DNA of 64,000 bases from Wolfiporia cocos (taxonomy: Eukaryota > Basidiomycota > Agaricomycetes > Polyporales > Phaeolaceae): contig JACCLO010000007.1 in assembly GCA_029448655.1 (NCBI GenBank), positions 3,472,001 through 3,536,000 on the forward strand. The letters are read 5' to 3'. The notes beneath the pieces are model-generated. The model did no database searches, had not been told where the DNA came from, and worked only from the letters and a program-made list of their open reading frames with translations. The position numbers and the translations under genes are program-made. This document shows positions 42,206-54,023 of the stretch, piece by piece. Position 1 is the stretch's first letter; each line of letters begins with the position of its first letter.

Positions 42206-44039
42206 GTACCCCCTCTTCTAGCTGCGTGTCCCCACACCCAGCAATCACTTTGCAGAAGTTTTGGTCAATGTGGCATGGGTGGTCATGGTCGTGCTTTTGA
42301 CAGATGTGTGGATTCGCCATCTGTATGGTATACTGTACGGGATAGATCCAACCCGGGTTGTTGGGTATCGTGGATTCTATGCATTGTCCCACTTGTATTC
42401 CATATTGAATTACACGATTTTTTGGATTGCAAAACCAGAAGTTCCTGGCGACGAGTTGTTTTGGGTAGATATAGAAGGGAATTTTCGCATCCTTCAGTAA
42501 GTCGATATCTACGTCGTCGTGGATGATGAACTCGTTCGGGTTTTGCCTGAGTCCCATGGCAATGGCTTTCTTCTCGAAGTCCTCCCATTCCGGGTCCCAT
42601 TCAGTGTGTCTGTTTTTCCACTGGTGGCCTGGAGCGGTTGGTCTTTCTTCGAAGTATTTGGTTACCAAATCCTGCCAGGGAGTCAATCCGCGTTTCCTTT
42701 CCCATGTCGTCGTCCCATCAGACCATTCAACTTTCAGCTCGACTCGCCCTCGGTCTTCCCTGGATGCGAGGATCCTGAGAGGCCTGCGAGCGTCATTGCT
42801 TTCCGTCTGTTTGTTGTGGTCCTGATTGGGGAAAGCCGGAGCATGATACGGTAGTAGTAGGACTTCGTTAAATACGGGGTATATGCCTCGCATGTCTGCG
42901 GGCAAGTCCAGTGCGTATGCTCCATGTCCGACTTTCTTGGTGACTTTGTATGGACCGTACCGCTTTGAATCGAGTTTCTTCGTAGGGTTTCCCATGTTAA
43001 TGTTTCGCCCATCGACCCAAACCATGTCCCCTTCGTTGTATTCGTGGGGGTTGGTTCGTTTCCGGTCGTAGTATTCTTTCATACGAAGTTTGGCTTTCTC
43101 GAGATTCTTTGAAGCGGTTTGGCTGACCTCGTGCATGTGTTCGACCCAGTCCTTGGCTGTTCCCACCCCCTCTTCCAGCTCTGGTGCCTCCACGCCTGTA
43201 AATGGGTGGTATCCGTGAGTGAGGTAAAAGGGGCTGTAGCCCGTGCTACTATGTACATGACACTTGTACGCGAATGCTGCTAGCGGGAGTAAGTCCGGCC
43301 AGTTGGTATGGGTGTCGTTAATAAATAATCGTAGGTACACCTCCAGTTCCTGGTTCATTCGCTCCGTCTGCCCGTCTGTCTGTGGGTGGAACGCGGTACT
43401 GGGGTTTCCCTCGATGCCTAATCTACGGTATACATCTTTGATGAAGTCCGATACAAACTGTGGTCCTCTGTCGCTAAATACTTTCTTTGGTAGTCCGTGT
43501 TGTGCATATACTTTATCTACAAATATGTTGGCCCAACCTTCGGCAGTAAGCCTGGTTGTGGTTGGGACTGCGATATAGTCCTTGGATTTCATATCTACAA
43601 CTACAATAATAGCGTCCCGACCCTTGGATACTGGGAGTCCCGTGATCATATCGACGGAAATGTTCTCCCAGTTGTGTGTGGGTGTTGGATTCGGGTTCAG
43701 TGGTGCGGCTCTCTTCGAGCGGTCTGGCTTGGCTCTTTGGCACTTGATACATGCCTTGACGTACTGGCGGATGTCGTTTCGCATCTTTGGCCACCAGTAT
43801 GATCAATGAACGGCGGTGTACGTGTTTTCAGTGCCGGGATGTCCTGCCGAGACCGTGTCGTGGAATGACGAAATGATTTTTCCGATTAATTCCTCGTCTC
43901 TCGGAATGATCAGCTTCCCCCTCCTGTAGCGTAGGCCGTCCTCGGCCGTTTCCACTGATCCTTCTACTACCTCCTTGTCGTAGAGAGCGGCTTCCGCTTT
44001 GACCCTCTCTTTTACCTCCTCGTGGGTGATCCCGTGAGG
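42168..44039 (-). pseudogene. pol: Element 2 Pol, integrase and C-terminal part
   Basis: This segment continues the Pol frame after LTR B3. It begins with the pre-integrase region and zinc-binding His pair (..SSFHDTVSAGHPG), hits a TGA at 43803-43805 where the family usually has an Arg before SYWWP, then continues in the same frame with CIKCQRAKPDRS, the DDE core (SVDMITGLP, SDRGPQFVSDF, then the distal Glu) and a C-terminal module (KVEWSDGTTTWERKRGL) that resembles a degenerate chromodomain. An extra tail of about 130 residues follows with no recognised domain and ends in the LTR. The stop is a CGA-to-TGA type change, typical of CpG deamination. Integrase function is probably lost. Confidence 0.85.
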
Positions 44040-45134
44040 TGACACAGATGGCTCTGTGGGACTCACCAAGCCAGTATCCTTGCGATGAACTAAGGCGACT
44101 AGGTGAGGTAGAGGTTATCAGACGCAATAGTAGATGGAAGGTTCTTCTACGGCGTACGCCGAGAAGAATAGAACTAGGGTTATAGGCCGTCAAGGCCCTA
44201 CTTATATACACATATATAACGGGTCATGTGCTACTGTATAGTACATGCCCGATAAGGAATGTGGGCTTGGTTGCCATAAGGGCGACCAAGTGGTATGACT
44301 ACTCTACAAAGGCCGTGGCCCGCCGGTAATGGCCGGGCCAATGGTAAAATAGAGAGTGTGTGGTCTCATCATTAGATGGACATGTGAAGACGGGCGCAGC
44401 CCGGGTATAAGGGATGCCGGTTGCCGGATACCGCGAGGTATAATGGCGATTGGCCGGTCATCGGATGCTGACCAAGGCGGAGCGCCGAGGTCGTAATGCT
44501 ATTGGGCCAGTAGGCACCGTAGCATGTGATATGTCCGGACCGGAAGGTTACCGGAACATATGGTGGTCTTAGCCGTGAGGCGAGGACCGGTGTTTGGGCA
44601 ACGCCGTGATGGCAGAAGCCCGGGACTTGGAGAACGCCGAGTCCGTGGGATGGCCGAGAAGGCCGAGCCTATAGCGATATTGCCTTGATGCTAATATAGT
44701 GCTATTTGGCCGTGTTGCCATTATTATGCGAAGGTGTGGCGCGCCTGAGGTGCCATTGTGATCGAGGATCTTATGGCGGTGGGAAGCCGGGAAGGCCGAC
44801 CCAATAGTACAAGGCCGCGAGGCACTGTTTGTACTTGTGGACATTATTATGCGAGCGTGCCGCGCTCGGCCTATCATTATGATCTAGGATCTATGACGTG
44901 GCTGGTCTTGCTCTGACGGGCGAGACCTGTATGACGTAGCTGTAACTATGCTATTGGACCGGAAGGTGCCGTAGCGTTATGTAAGCTGGTCATGTGGTGA
45001 TAAGCCCAGTTAAGAGCTTGTCGTGGTGGCAATGGGAGTTAACCCGTAGATAACTGGTAGTTAGACGTATAAATCCCAGGTAAATTGCTATAATCGTAGG
45101 AAAAATGCTGTAAGCCCCAGATAAATCTGTGACA
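44040..45134. repeat. Solo LTR B3 (1095 bp) inside Element 2
   Basis: TGACACAG..TCTGTGACA, with TSD TGAGG at 44035-44039 and 45135-45139. It splits the Pol frame of Element 2; the coding frame on the two sides is continuous once the LTR and one TSD copy are disregarded. Confidence 0.95.
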
Positions 45135-45139
45135 TGAGG

Positions 45140-45367
45140 TAAGGTATAAAATGAGTATCTCAGCCTTTCTGCGCTGTCTTTGGCGAAGAGGTGCTCCTTC
45201 AAGACGATCTGTCCTTCGAGGTGATCCTTGTTGTCGTCGTGATCGCCTCTTCGGGATAGGCCGTCTGCCCTTCCATTGGTCTTCCCGGGGATGTGCACGA
45301 GTTGTAGGTCGTACTCGGCGAGTTCCGTCATCCACCGGGCTTGTCGTGGATTAATCTTTTGTGGGGT
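45140..45367 (-). pseudogene. pol: Element 2 Pol, end of RNase H and connector
   Basis: A short stretch of Pol stranded between solo LTRs F and B3. It reads KINPRQARWMTELAEYDLQ and HIPGKTNGRADGLSRR, the conserved end of Ty3 RNase H (RQARW.., NGRADGLSR). The frame matches the neighbours on both sides. Confidence 0.9.
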
Positions 45368-45927
45368 TGTCACAGACTTACCAGTCTGTGAGGACCCAGG
45401 CATCTGGGGAGGCCCTAACGCCTAACAAGGCGGTGCGCAAGCCAGCAAGACCGCGACGTCGGCTGTATCCCATGGGGGAACTCCTAAGAGGCGACGAGTT
45501 GAGCTGGCACACAGACAAGCTAGTCGAGAGGGGCCCCGGGCCCGAGCGCACGCAGACAGAGGATAAGAAAGGAGCGTTAGCTCATTGACGAGAATCCTAA
45601 AGATGGGGCTGTAAGGCCACCATCTTGTCGTATATATACATGCATGAACGTTGAGAGCACGAATCCTACCCTAATGTAATGGCCTGTGCGCCGTAACTAA
45701 GGGATCACGGGAACGTAACGTAACATGTAACTAATGTGACCATCATGTGTCCGTATGATGAGGCGCGCGCTACCCTACAGCGCTAAACTACTAAGTCAGA
45801 TGATCTATATGGCTGGAGGAGACGCTGGAGGTGGCTAAAGATCAGGAAGACGCGCGCGCACCTAGCGGCGCCTGTGAATACCAATAGCGAGGGATGTACA
45901 GATACCCCCCAGGAGTGATCCGTGACA
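45368..45927. repeat. Solo LTR F (560 bp) inside Element 2
   Basis: TGTCACAG..CCGTGACA, with TSD GGGGT at 45363-45367 and 45928-45932. The left end is a hairpin CACAGAC..GTCTGTG. It interrupts the RNase H domain. Confidence 0.95.
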
Positions 45928-48900
45928 GGGGTCTTAAAGTATTCTAAATTCTTATGGTCCGTTAGTACTTCTACAGGGTGTTTTGCACCCATTACAAAAT
46001 GCCGCCATTCGTCTAGGGCGCGCATTATGGCCAGTAGTTCGCGATCGTAAATCTCGTAGTTTCGTTCTGCTGGTAGTAGCGTCTTTGAGTGGTACGCTAT
46101 GGGTTTCCAGATGCCGTCTTGATTCTGCATGAGGCAGGCTCCAGTTGCGAAGTCTGAAGAGTCTGCTTCGATGCGGAATGGATCGTCATCGTTTGGTATC
46201 CCTAGTACAGGTGCTGTGACGAAGATATTTTTTAACTTGTCGAAGCATTCCTGTTCCGTCACGCCCCATTGCCATTCTCCATCTTTGGTTAGATTGATAA
46301 GGGGGCGTGCTACCGTTGAGAACTTGGGTATGAATCTCCGGTAGAAGTTGGCAAATCCTATGAAGGATTGTACTTCTTTCTTGTTCCGAGGTGCCGGCCA
46401 TTCGGCTACTGCGGCGACCTTCGCGGGGTCCATACGGATTTCCCCGTGAGAGATTATGTGCCCTAGGTACTCTACTTCGGATTTCTCGAACTCGCACTTT
46501 TCTGGTTTACAGGTCAGCTTATTTTGACGGAGAACCAAAAGAACCTTGCGCAGGATCTCTCTATGTTCTTTCTGGTTCTCCGTGAAAATAAGGATATCGT
46601 CCAAATATACAATGACCTTCCCCGTGAGGACTAGGTCTCTAAATATGTCGTTCATCAAGGTCTGGAACGTGCCTGGTGCGTTGCACATTCCGAAGAACAT
46701 CACTAATGGCTCGTAGAGCCCCCTATTAGTGATGAAGGCGGCTTTTTCCTCGTCGCCTTCCTTGATTCGGACGTTGGTGTATCCCCAACAAATGTCCAAT
46801 TTGGAAAAGTACTTAGCCCGTTTAAGCTTGTTAAGCAGCTCCGTGATGAGCGGGAGCGGGTACTTGTTCTTTTTGGTCATCTGGTTCAACTTTCGATAGT
46901 CCTGGATAGGGCGTAGTTTCCCATCCTTCTTTTTGACAAAGAAGAAGGGTGCCCCCCATGGTGACTTCGATGGGCGGATGCGGCCCGTGCGCAGTTGTTC
47001 TTCTAGGAAATCGTCCAATGCTTCTTGTTCTCTAGGTGAAAGGGCATAGATCTTGCCCGCGTATGGTTCTGAATTGGGGAGGAGCTCGATGGCGTGGTCC
47101 CACGGTCGCCGTTCTGGGAGTGTGTCGAATTCCTTTTCCTCAAACACGTCTTTGAATTCGTGCAAGTACTCGGGTACGACTTCCTCGAACGTCTTGGCTT
47201 CCGTGGTTTTGCCAGTCGCGATGGCGATTTCGGTTGCCTTCGTGGCGCGGACTCTTTCGGCGATGTCCGCTCTGCATTCATCCCTGTTTCGGATCCATGC
47301 GTCAGCGAAAATGTAATAGACGTGATCACCGTCCTCGATCTGCTCGTGTTCGCAGTCACAAGAGAACGTGATCCGTCGCTTCTTCCAGTCAATGGAAGGG
47401 TTGTGGTCTTTGAGCCAGTCGAAGCCGAGAAATATGTCCGCAGAGCTGAGTTCCGTGACGTGGAACTTGCGAGTTTCCAAGTGCATGTCGATCTGCATTT
47501 GGAGCTCAACGTAGTGCGTCATGAGTCCCATGCTGTTGGTCGATCCGTCCGCGTTGAACAGCTTGATAGGGCGGTCTAATGGGATCTGCTCGAGTCGGTG
47601 TTCCTCCACGTAGGACTTACTAATCACCAATCCAGTGGAACCGGAATCGATGAGAGCCTTTGTGAAGAGGGCGAGTCCGGATCGTGGAGCAATGCGTCCG
47701 TATACACCGGCTGGCATCCTGATCTTGATGCCAGTGTCTACGGTGATACGTTTCCCATTAGGAACAACGACCTCCTCCGCAGAGTAGAGGTCGTACCCGG
47801 CGGCACCTTCGCTTTTGCGCTCAGGTGGGATTGCCCGCGGGTGGTCTAGGTATATGTCGAGCGTGACCGTCCTTTTCTTGACGCGTCTACGCCGCACTTT
47901 CTTTTCTGATTTTTTAGTGGTACCTGATGCGTCTGCCATTTCCACATCAGGTGTCACTACCGGGTCCACATCCATCGGAACATATGTTACATTAACGTTG
48001 GAGGAATTAAGCACGGTATTTGCCTCCCGCCACGCTCCAGTGGGAGGCGCCTCCAAGGCTGTTACAAACGAGTCGTCGGAGCATGTTGAAGCTCCGTCGT
48101 CGTCATCTATGTCCGATTCTACAGATGCGAGAGGTACAGATACTGGTTCTAATATCGGGGCCCCGGTCTCTAGCCCATATAGTCCATCCACCGGTTCGTC
48201 GTTCTCCGTGGCAGCCGAGTCACTTTTTTTGGAGTTTACTGGTTCTTCTACTTCCAATACTGAAAAGCGATTCGAGGGGGAGGGACTTACCTGAGTGGGC
48301 GCGAACCCGGCTTCTTTTGCGGCGTCAGGGTTCTCCTTGGCCCAGGCGGCCACCATTCGGACAAAGTCCTCCTGGGGGATCTCGCTAAGGACCGTGGGAG
48401 CGTCGTTCCCTGCAATAGCCTGCCGAGTTCGCTGTGTTCCGGATCCACTGGCGGTGGGGGTAGCGTTGGTCTTGGGCCGCCAGTTTGGTTGGTGCCAGGA
48501 TGTCTTGGTGCATCCCTTACCAGGTGCCTCGGCCTGTGTCTTGCTGCAAGAGTGGCACTTCCTCTTGAGCAAGTTTGCCCTTTCTTCCGCAGTTGGCTCC
48601 GTGCGGGGGGCGCGCTCGGGCTTAGCACGCTCCTTGCCCTTGTCCGTGGTGCTCCTTCCGCTCCGCAGTTTTTCCTCGTCCCGGAGTCGACGCATCGCGT
48701 TGTCGGTCCGGAGGATAGCCTGTTTCCAGGATTCGTAATCCTCCGGGATCTGGACATTGTACCCACGTTGCGATTTGTCGTTGACGGTGGCGGCGACGAA
48801 TGCCTGGTGGACCGAGGAATAAATGTCCTTGGGGATGGCCCTGGTGACCCAGCTATGGACCACCTGGTTCTCCCGGTCGTATTTGGCTTCTCCCAGGAGT

Positions 48901-50294
48901 CGTTCCAACTCCTGGAAGTATTCCTCGCCTTTGCCGAGCGTCATGGTGAGTCGCTCTGCCGCTACTGCCGCCTTTTTCTCCAGGTCCGGGTCGTCGAACT
49001 TTTGGTGCAGTTCCCAGACGAACCGTTGCCAGCTGATCCTCCACTGTCCTCCCAGGTAGTTTTCCCTGGTGAAGGCCGTTACCCATGCATCGACCTTTGG
49101 ACCGCGGATCAACAAGATTGCCGCGCCCACCTTCTTGGAATCGGTGAAGAGGATGGGGGCGTTGTCGTCGATGTACAACTGGAGCCGCATGTACCAGTCC
49201 GTGAACCCGGTGCCGGTGAACGCCTCCGGTTCCCTGACCTTGGACTTGTACCGGGGGTTGGGCTGTGGTTCGGGCAGTATTGAGTATGTGTCCCACTGCG
49301 ACGATGCCGGTTTTATTGGTCTCCACATAGACACGCGAGTTCCCTGGAGAGGCGCGGCTCCCCAGGTGTTCACGCGCGCGTTCTGTGTCGGCACGGGGTT
49401 ACCGAACATATCGTGCGTCAGTGGGGGACGGACTGCCTGGGCGAAGGTGTCGGGGCGGACGGGTGCTGGGGCCGTAAGTACCGGGGGTGTGTAGCCGGGT
49501 AGGAATGGGTTCGTTTGCCGGGAGTTTCCACGAGTCGGGGGAGTGGGGAGAGGTCGGGATCCGCGCGGTGTCCGCTGGGGAGAGTGCATGTGCACCGATC
49601 TGACCCAGTTTTCTACCGGACGGAACCTACTCTCTGCGACCGAGACGGGGGTCCTGACGGGGGGAGGTGCCTGGCTGTGAAGTGACGCTGCGTCTCCGGC
49701 TTGGAGAGCGTCCGCCTGTAATCGTTGGGCCTCCCGGAGGAATCGTGCTCCCATTTCCCGCGACCATGTCCCTACCGCTACCATTGCCTGCGCGACCTGT
49801 TGGCATCGCGCGCCGAAGTCTGCCGTTGTGGGGTCGGGCGGGAATGCCCATTGCATGGCGAGCGGCGAGTCGATGTGTCCCAGCTGGTTATTTGCGCGCA
49901 CCGTGTTGGACTGCTCCCTTGCCATCTGGAAAGCCAGGTCCATCATTTCCGTGCCGGGGCCTTGGTTTTCCACCGATCCGCCGAGAACGAGCGAGCGGGG
50001 GGGTTGGTGTTCACCTATGGTTTCCGTGTGGACTGGAGCGGCTTCTACCGGGGGTCGTGGGGCGTGCATGCTGTCGGCCACTGAGAGGAGGGAGAACTCC
50101 TCTGGTAGCCCGTGCACTTGATAGTTTACCCACTGCCCTGGTAGGAATGGGTTTGTGCCGGCGGAGCCGGGGAGCGGGACGTTGGCTGGAGTTGGGGCGT
50201 CGGGCCGCGGGTTGCGGATGTAGTCGATGTCGTGGGGGGCGGCCATGGTATGTAGGATGAAAGTGTATAGTATGAAAAGTGTAGTCGCGATCAA
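45928..50294 (-). pseudogene. gag-pol: Element 2 Gag-Pol: Gag, half dUTPase, protease, RT and RNase H
   Basis: A single long frame of about 1455 codons. The start at 50294 gives a hydrophobic leader (MIATTLFILYTFILHT); an in-frame ATG 15 codons later (MAAPHDIDY) is the more likely Gag start. Gag has a capsid-like region (FTGTGFTDWYMRLQLYID) and a non-canonical Cys/His cluster (CHSCSK..GC..SWH near residue 580). Next comes the front half of a dUTPase (about 805-868; motifs AGYDLYSAEE and GRIAPRSGLA) joined directly to the protease (ALIDSGSTGLV near 881), then RT with YLDD near 1232 and RNase H (EADSSDFATGA near 1375). The frame ends at solo LTR F. Gag and Pol share one frame, unlike the other elements. 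Confidence 0.9.
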
Positions 50295-50988
50295 GACCGC
50301 TACCTGCCCACTGTGGCGCCTCCGAAGAGCTATCGGGGTGGTAACTAGAAAGTCTCAATCCACTACAAACTGCGTCCACCTCTTTTTGGAGATGTGCCAA
50401 GAAACGCTAAGGGGTTTTCTTCCCAAAGCCGGCGAGAAAACGCAGCCTCCGAAACCTCGTCCAGCCCTGAAGCTAATTCAGGATACCGGGGGCACGGGAA
50501 CTATCCGCCTATGTGGTGGGGCGTGTAAAAGTTCTACCGTAAGGCGATTTCCTGCCTCTTCAGCCGCGGGTTACGCGCTGGGTTGTATAGTAACGGGGGC
50601 GCGGTAATGCGCGTATCGTTGGGGCAGTAAGGCCCGTAAATAGACGACCAGTGCCTCTGTACACTGCCACAGGGCCCCTTAACGCCTTTGACTATTACGC
50701 GTCGGGTGCACAGTTACTGTGGTGGGGTTGTAACCCAAGACCTTTACAACCGCGTTGCACGGTGTTGGTCCAGTAGCTTAGAAGCAGTGGCAGGAGAGGT
50801 CCCCTGCACGCTGTTCGCAAGATTCCCCCAGAACTCTAATCCCTTAACCCTGGGATGTGGCGGGTATGAAAACCGATCACGTGCTCGGAGAACCGAAGTT
50901 CAACAAGAGCGAAAGAAAGGTGCACTTTGCCCCTAGTGCGCCGGGGTTGTGTAGGGTAAACCGCTACACGGGGTGGAGACTCGTCTTA
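50295..50988 (-). promoter_or_regulatory. Leader of Element 2 with self-priming site, no ORF0
   Basis: 694 bp without a convincing ORF. Bases 50977-50987 (AGACTCGTCTT) pair with 51082-51092 in the LTR. The lack of ORF0 separates this element from Elements 1, 3 and 4. Confidence 0.7.
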
Positions 50989-51361
50989 TGACACAAGCAA
51001 CACTTCAAGCAACTACTCAGGGGATTGTTACTCGCGTTTCAGCGCAATCCTAGTCTGAGGCTACTCAAGGCGTATAAGGCCAAGACGAGTCTGGGGTGCT
51101 ACCCTGCTCGTCGGCCAGTATATATGCTATTCTACTGTTTGTACATTGTTTGGCTGCTGTACAGTTATTACGTAAGCTGAGAGTCCGATACTATGGTAAA
51201 CCCTATAATGGGTGTAGGTACACGGCACAGAGTGTCCGGGGGGCTGGTAGCACGTGGTAGGGTGTTCGGGGTCTTGTACGTGACTGCTTAGGCGCGCGCT
51301 TAGATAAGATAAGGGTTCTGGCTCTAGTCACTAGCTAGGCGAAAGAAATCGGCTTGTGACA
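50989..51361 (-). repeat. 5' LTR of Element 2 (373 bp)
   Basis: TGACACAAGC..GGCTTGTGACA. In sense, the TATA (GCATATATACTG) lies about 30 nt before the self-primer AGACTCGTCTT. Confidence 0.95.
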
Positions 51362-51409
51362 CATTTGCCAACAAAGGTGTGTGACCATCCTTCACTCCTA
51401 GCATTTTAG

Positions 51410-52503
51410 CTGCTGTAACCCTGCTGGTGTGGACCTCATAGTGTCTGTACCCTGGGACATTGACAGGTACACAGACATGCTTGGGAGCAGGCCAAGTGGT
51501 ACCAATGATATGTTGGAGCTTCGGCTTGAAAGGAAGTGGGGTCCTGTGCAGCAGGGACCCCTGCTTGAGATTTCTCGTTCGTCCATCATTATGGATGAGC
51601 ACAAGAAGATCCTCGCATGGTGCTTGCCATTTGTGCTCTCAGAGAGGCGTCAGGTATGTGTGCATGTAGAAATGTGTTGACAAACACTAAATCTCCCTCA
51701 CAGATATTGATGAAGGCTGCAACAATACATCTCAACCAGCAGCTCAAATTTAAGAACACCCCAGATGATAGTGCAGAAGAGCCGTCAAGGAGCACAAGTT
51801 GGAGAACAGACAGACGGTATTTCAGAGAATGGAGCCAGCTCGAGCTTAATTCCGGTGTCGTCAACCTCTCCCCTGGGTGGCACCACCAAGGACATGAAGT
51901 AAGTCCTCTTGATGCTTACACCTGCTCTCCTCAATCAACTGTCCACATCAGGGACTGAATGATCCAATCTACATCTCTGCCAGCCTCAGAGACAAGAACA
52001 AGCAGGCAGGCGATGAGTGGCTCCGCGACATACAAGAGTCGTCCGCCATTCTCTCCAGAATGATGGCGGTCATGCACCCTGACCTGCATGCGGCGGGGCA
52101 GGAGTGCATGAGACGACTTGCACAGAATGGGGAGCTGAAGGATACCTTAAAACGGTGGGCTTCCATATTCAATGGGGCACAGATCATAAGCAATCGTGTC
52201 ACCCCAGCTCACCGCGACTCGAAAAGTCGCATGCAATGGTACGATCTGCTTGCCAGCATCGGTTCCTACCACAATGCGTCCCTCGACCTACATGGAGCCA
52301 ACATTTCAATCAAAGATGGACCTGGAACTGTGATTGCTCTCTGTGGCACAGCAGTTCGACATTCATTGATGAAGTATGAAGGTGACAGGTTATGTTATGC
52401 TTACTTCATGAGGGACAGTGTGCATGCTAGCATGCATGTGGAGGCTGCCGGCTGGTGCAAGACGGACCATGTGGAGGCACTTTTGATGTTGCAGGGGCTG
52501 TGA
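51410..52503 (+). CDS. TET/JBP-type 2OG-Fe(II) dioxygenase, 3' part (three exons)
   Basis: Exons 51410-51653, 51704-51898 and 51952-52503, with 50- and 53-nt GT..AG introns and a TGA stop, encode about 330 residues of a protein whose 5' end was separated by Element 2. The catalytic core is visible: an H-x-D motif in NRVTPAHRDSKS, then WYDLLASIGSY, GTVIALCG, a second His in RHSLMKYEG and the Arg-containing DRLCYAYFMRDSVH. This order matches the fungal TET/JBP family, Fe(II)/2-oxoglutarate enzymes that oxidise 5-methylcytosine or thymine in DNA and that in basidiomycetes are known to be associated with KDZ transposons. A KDZ transposase fragment lies convergently at 55562-56312, which supports the reading. 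The catalytic part is intact, but the gene is unlikely to be expressed normally with 9.5 kb inserted. Confidence 0.8.
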
Positions 52504-52504
52504 A

Positions 52505-52704
52505 GGTCGCAGAGGGAGGTCACGGAGATCGCGGAGGTCGCGAAATGAGGCCGCGAGGATCGCGAAGGTTGCGGTCGTGAAGGTTGCGGTGGCCGCGGTG
52601 GTCGCGGTGGTCGCGGTGGTCGCGGAAGGAGGTTGCGGTGGTCGCGAGGGTCGCGAAACAAGGTCGCGAGGGTCGCGGGTGGCAGTCGCGGGGCTGCAGC
52701 AGTC
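52505..52704. repeat. TCGCG-motif array at the 3' end of the TET/JBP gene
   Basis: GGTCGCGGAGGTCGCG-type units start at the stop codon of the dioxygenase gene and continue on the far side of the palindromic element at 55169-55290; the two parts formed one array before that insertion. Confidence 0.85.
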
Positions 52705-53315
52705 TGTCACGGTAACCACCGTGCCACCCGCCTCAGCGGGGAACCTCTATATCCGCCCTATCCCTAACACCTAAAGCCCCTCACCCTCCATAGGCGGAGA
52801 ACAAGAAGGCGCTCCTATTGAGGAGCCCTGCCGCATTGCACAGACAAGCAGGTAAAGATAAAGAGACAAGGTAGATGCAATGAATAGAGGCCCCCACGCC
52901 CAAGTAGGACGTAGCAGGCTTTGTCGACTAAGACCCTGCACGCAGAGACGAGCAAGCAGACGGTATATGAAAGGTTGCCAGGGGACACGCCCCCAACGAC
53001 GAGAAGATAAGTTCTGAGGAGTACCTCAGAACGCTACCTAGTATATATACATGTGGACGCAGACCCCTATAGCTACAAGACCTGCCCTAATGGCGTGGTC
53101 TGTGCACACTGTGACTACGCCGCACATGACTAAGTAACGATCGTGACTCCAGTGACGTACCACGTGACCTATGTAAGAGATAAGATATGGCGAAGACTTA
53201 TCTATTTCCCAAGCACGTGCAGTCCCGGGCGGCTAGGTATAACGTAGCGAATATCTGGGGAATAAAGGTGAGTAAATCGACAGGGAACCCCTTTATTCCG
53301 GAATTTCTTGTGACA
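52705..53315 (-). repeat. 3' LTR of N3 (611 bp, family D)
   Basis: TGTCACGG..TTCTTGTGACA. It contains a short inverted repeat GGAATAAAGG..CCTTTATTCC near the right end, the same place where the 5' LTR turns back on itself. It differs from the 5' arm at many positions. Confidence 0.9.
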
Positions 53316-54023
53316 TCACCCCCCCCTTAGAATTTTCGTCGGCCCGACGAAGGATGTTCCCCCTAGCTACTCCCTGTCGACGATTCTTCGACGCTCGCAC
53401 TCACCGCTGGTCGACCTGAGTGCCCACCTCCAGTTTCGGCACCTAATCCCCAGCCTACCTCCCTAAGCCGGTCCCGTCCTTGCGCTCGCCGCTTTTGCAT
53501 TTTCACCGGCGGTAGGAGCCGTTTTCGGCGCTCTTGGTACTGGCGCTCCCACACGGTGTGCTTGGTTATTTGCACGCGGTTGGTAGGACGTCGGTTGGAT
53601 GGTGGGTGGTTGCCCTGGTGGCGTTTTGGTCTCTGGGCCTCCTTGGTGGTGGAGGTCGCGTCTGTCGTCTAAGGGCGTCCATAGGTACGGGACACCTGTC
53701 GTCCGGCTTCACTTCGCTGACCTGCCGACGTGGGGTTGCACCGGGGTGCTTCACATACCCACTAAGGTCGAGTGTCGCCGATCCTCTCGCTGCCGAGGAA
53801 CTCCGCTGTGACCTGCGGAGTCCAGCTGGCTTCTTCAATCCGCGGTCGGTCCTGGGCGCTCGTCGCCCTGACAACGCTTATGTGGGGGCTGGCATGTATG
53901 TCTGCCGACCTCTGACGCTTGTGCCAGAGGCTGCCCCGCCACGTCGTCGAACCTATGCGTTGAAGACCCCGAGGGCCCGTATACGACGTCAACGGGCGGT
54001 CGGGTAGAATAGAACTTATCTTA
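53316..54023 (-). other. Non-coding interior of N3
   Basis: 708 bp without a convincing gene. It holds a polypurine tract at its left end, a self-priming segment near 54010-54022 (AGAACTTATCT, complementary to LTR sequence AGATAAGTTCT) and a leader hairpin at 53909-53930. Confidence 0.75.

Larger units (their letters stand above)
41833..51361 (-). mobile_element. Element 2: Ty3/gypsy element (9529 bp including two nested solo LTRs)
   Basis: 373-bp LTRs at 41833-42205 and 50989-51361, with TSD CATTT at 41828-41832 and 51362-51366. In minus orientation a single Gag-Pol frame (50294 to 42168) is broken by solo LTR F (45368-45927), solo LTR B3 (44040-45134) and one TGA (43803-43805). The polypurine tract (complement of GTACCCCCTC) adjoins 42205. 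The self-priming segment 50977-50987 is complementary to LTR bases 51082-51092. There is no ORF0. It sits inside the TET/JBP gene. Confidence 0.95.

Noticed and set aside
51324..51602. Minus-strand frame over the TET/JBP exon
   Set aside because: The plus strand gives a continuous three-exon dioxygenase with proper splice sites.
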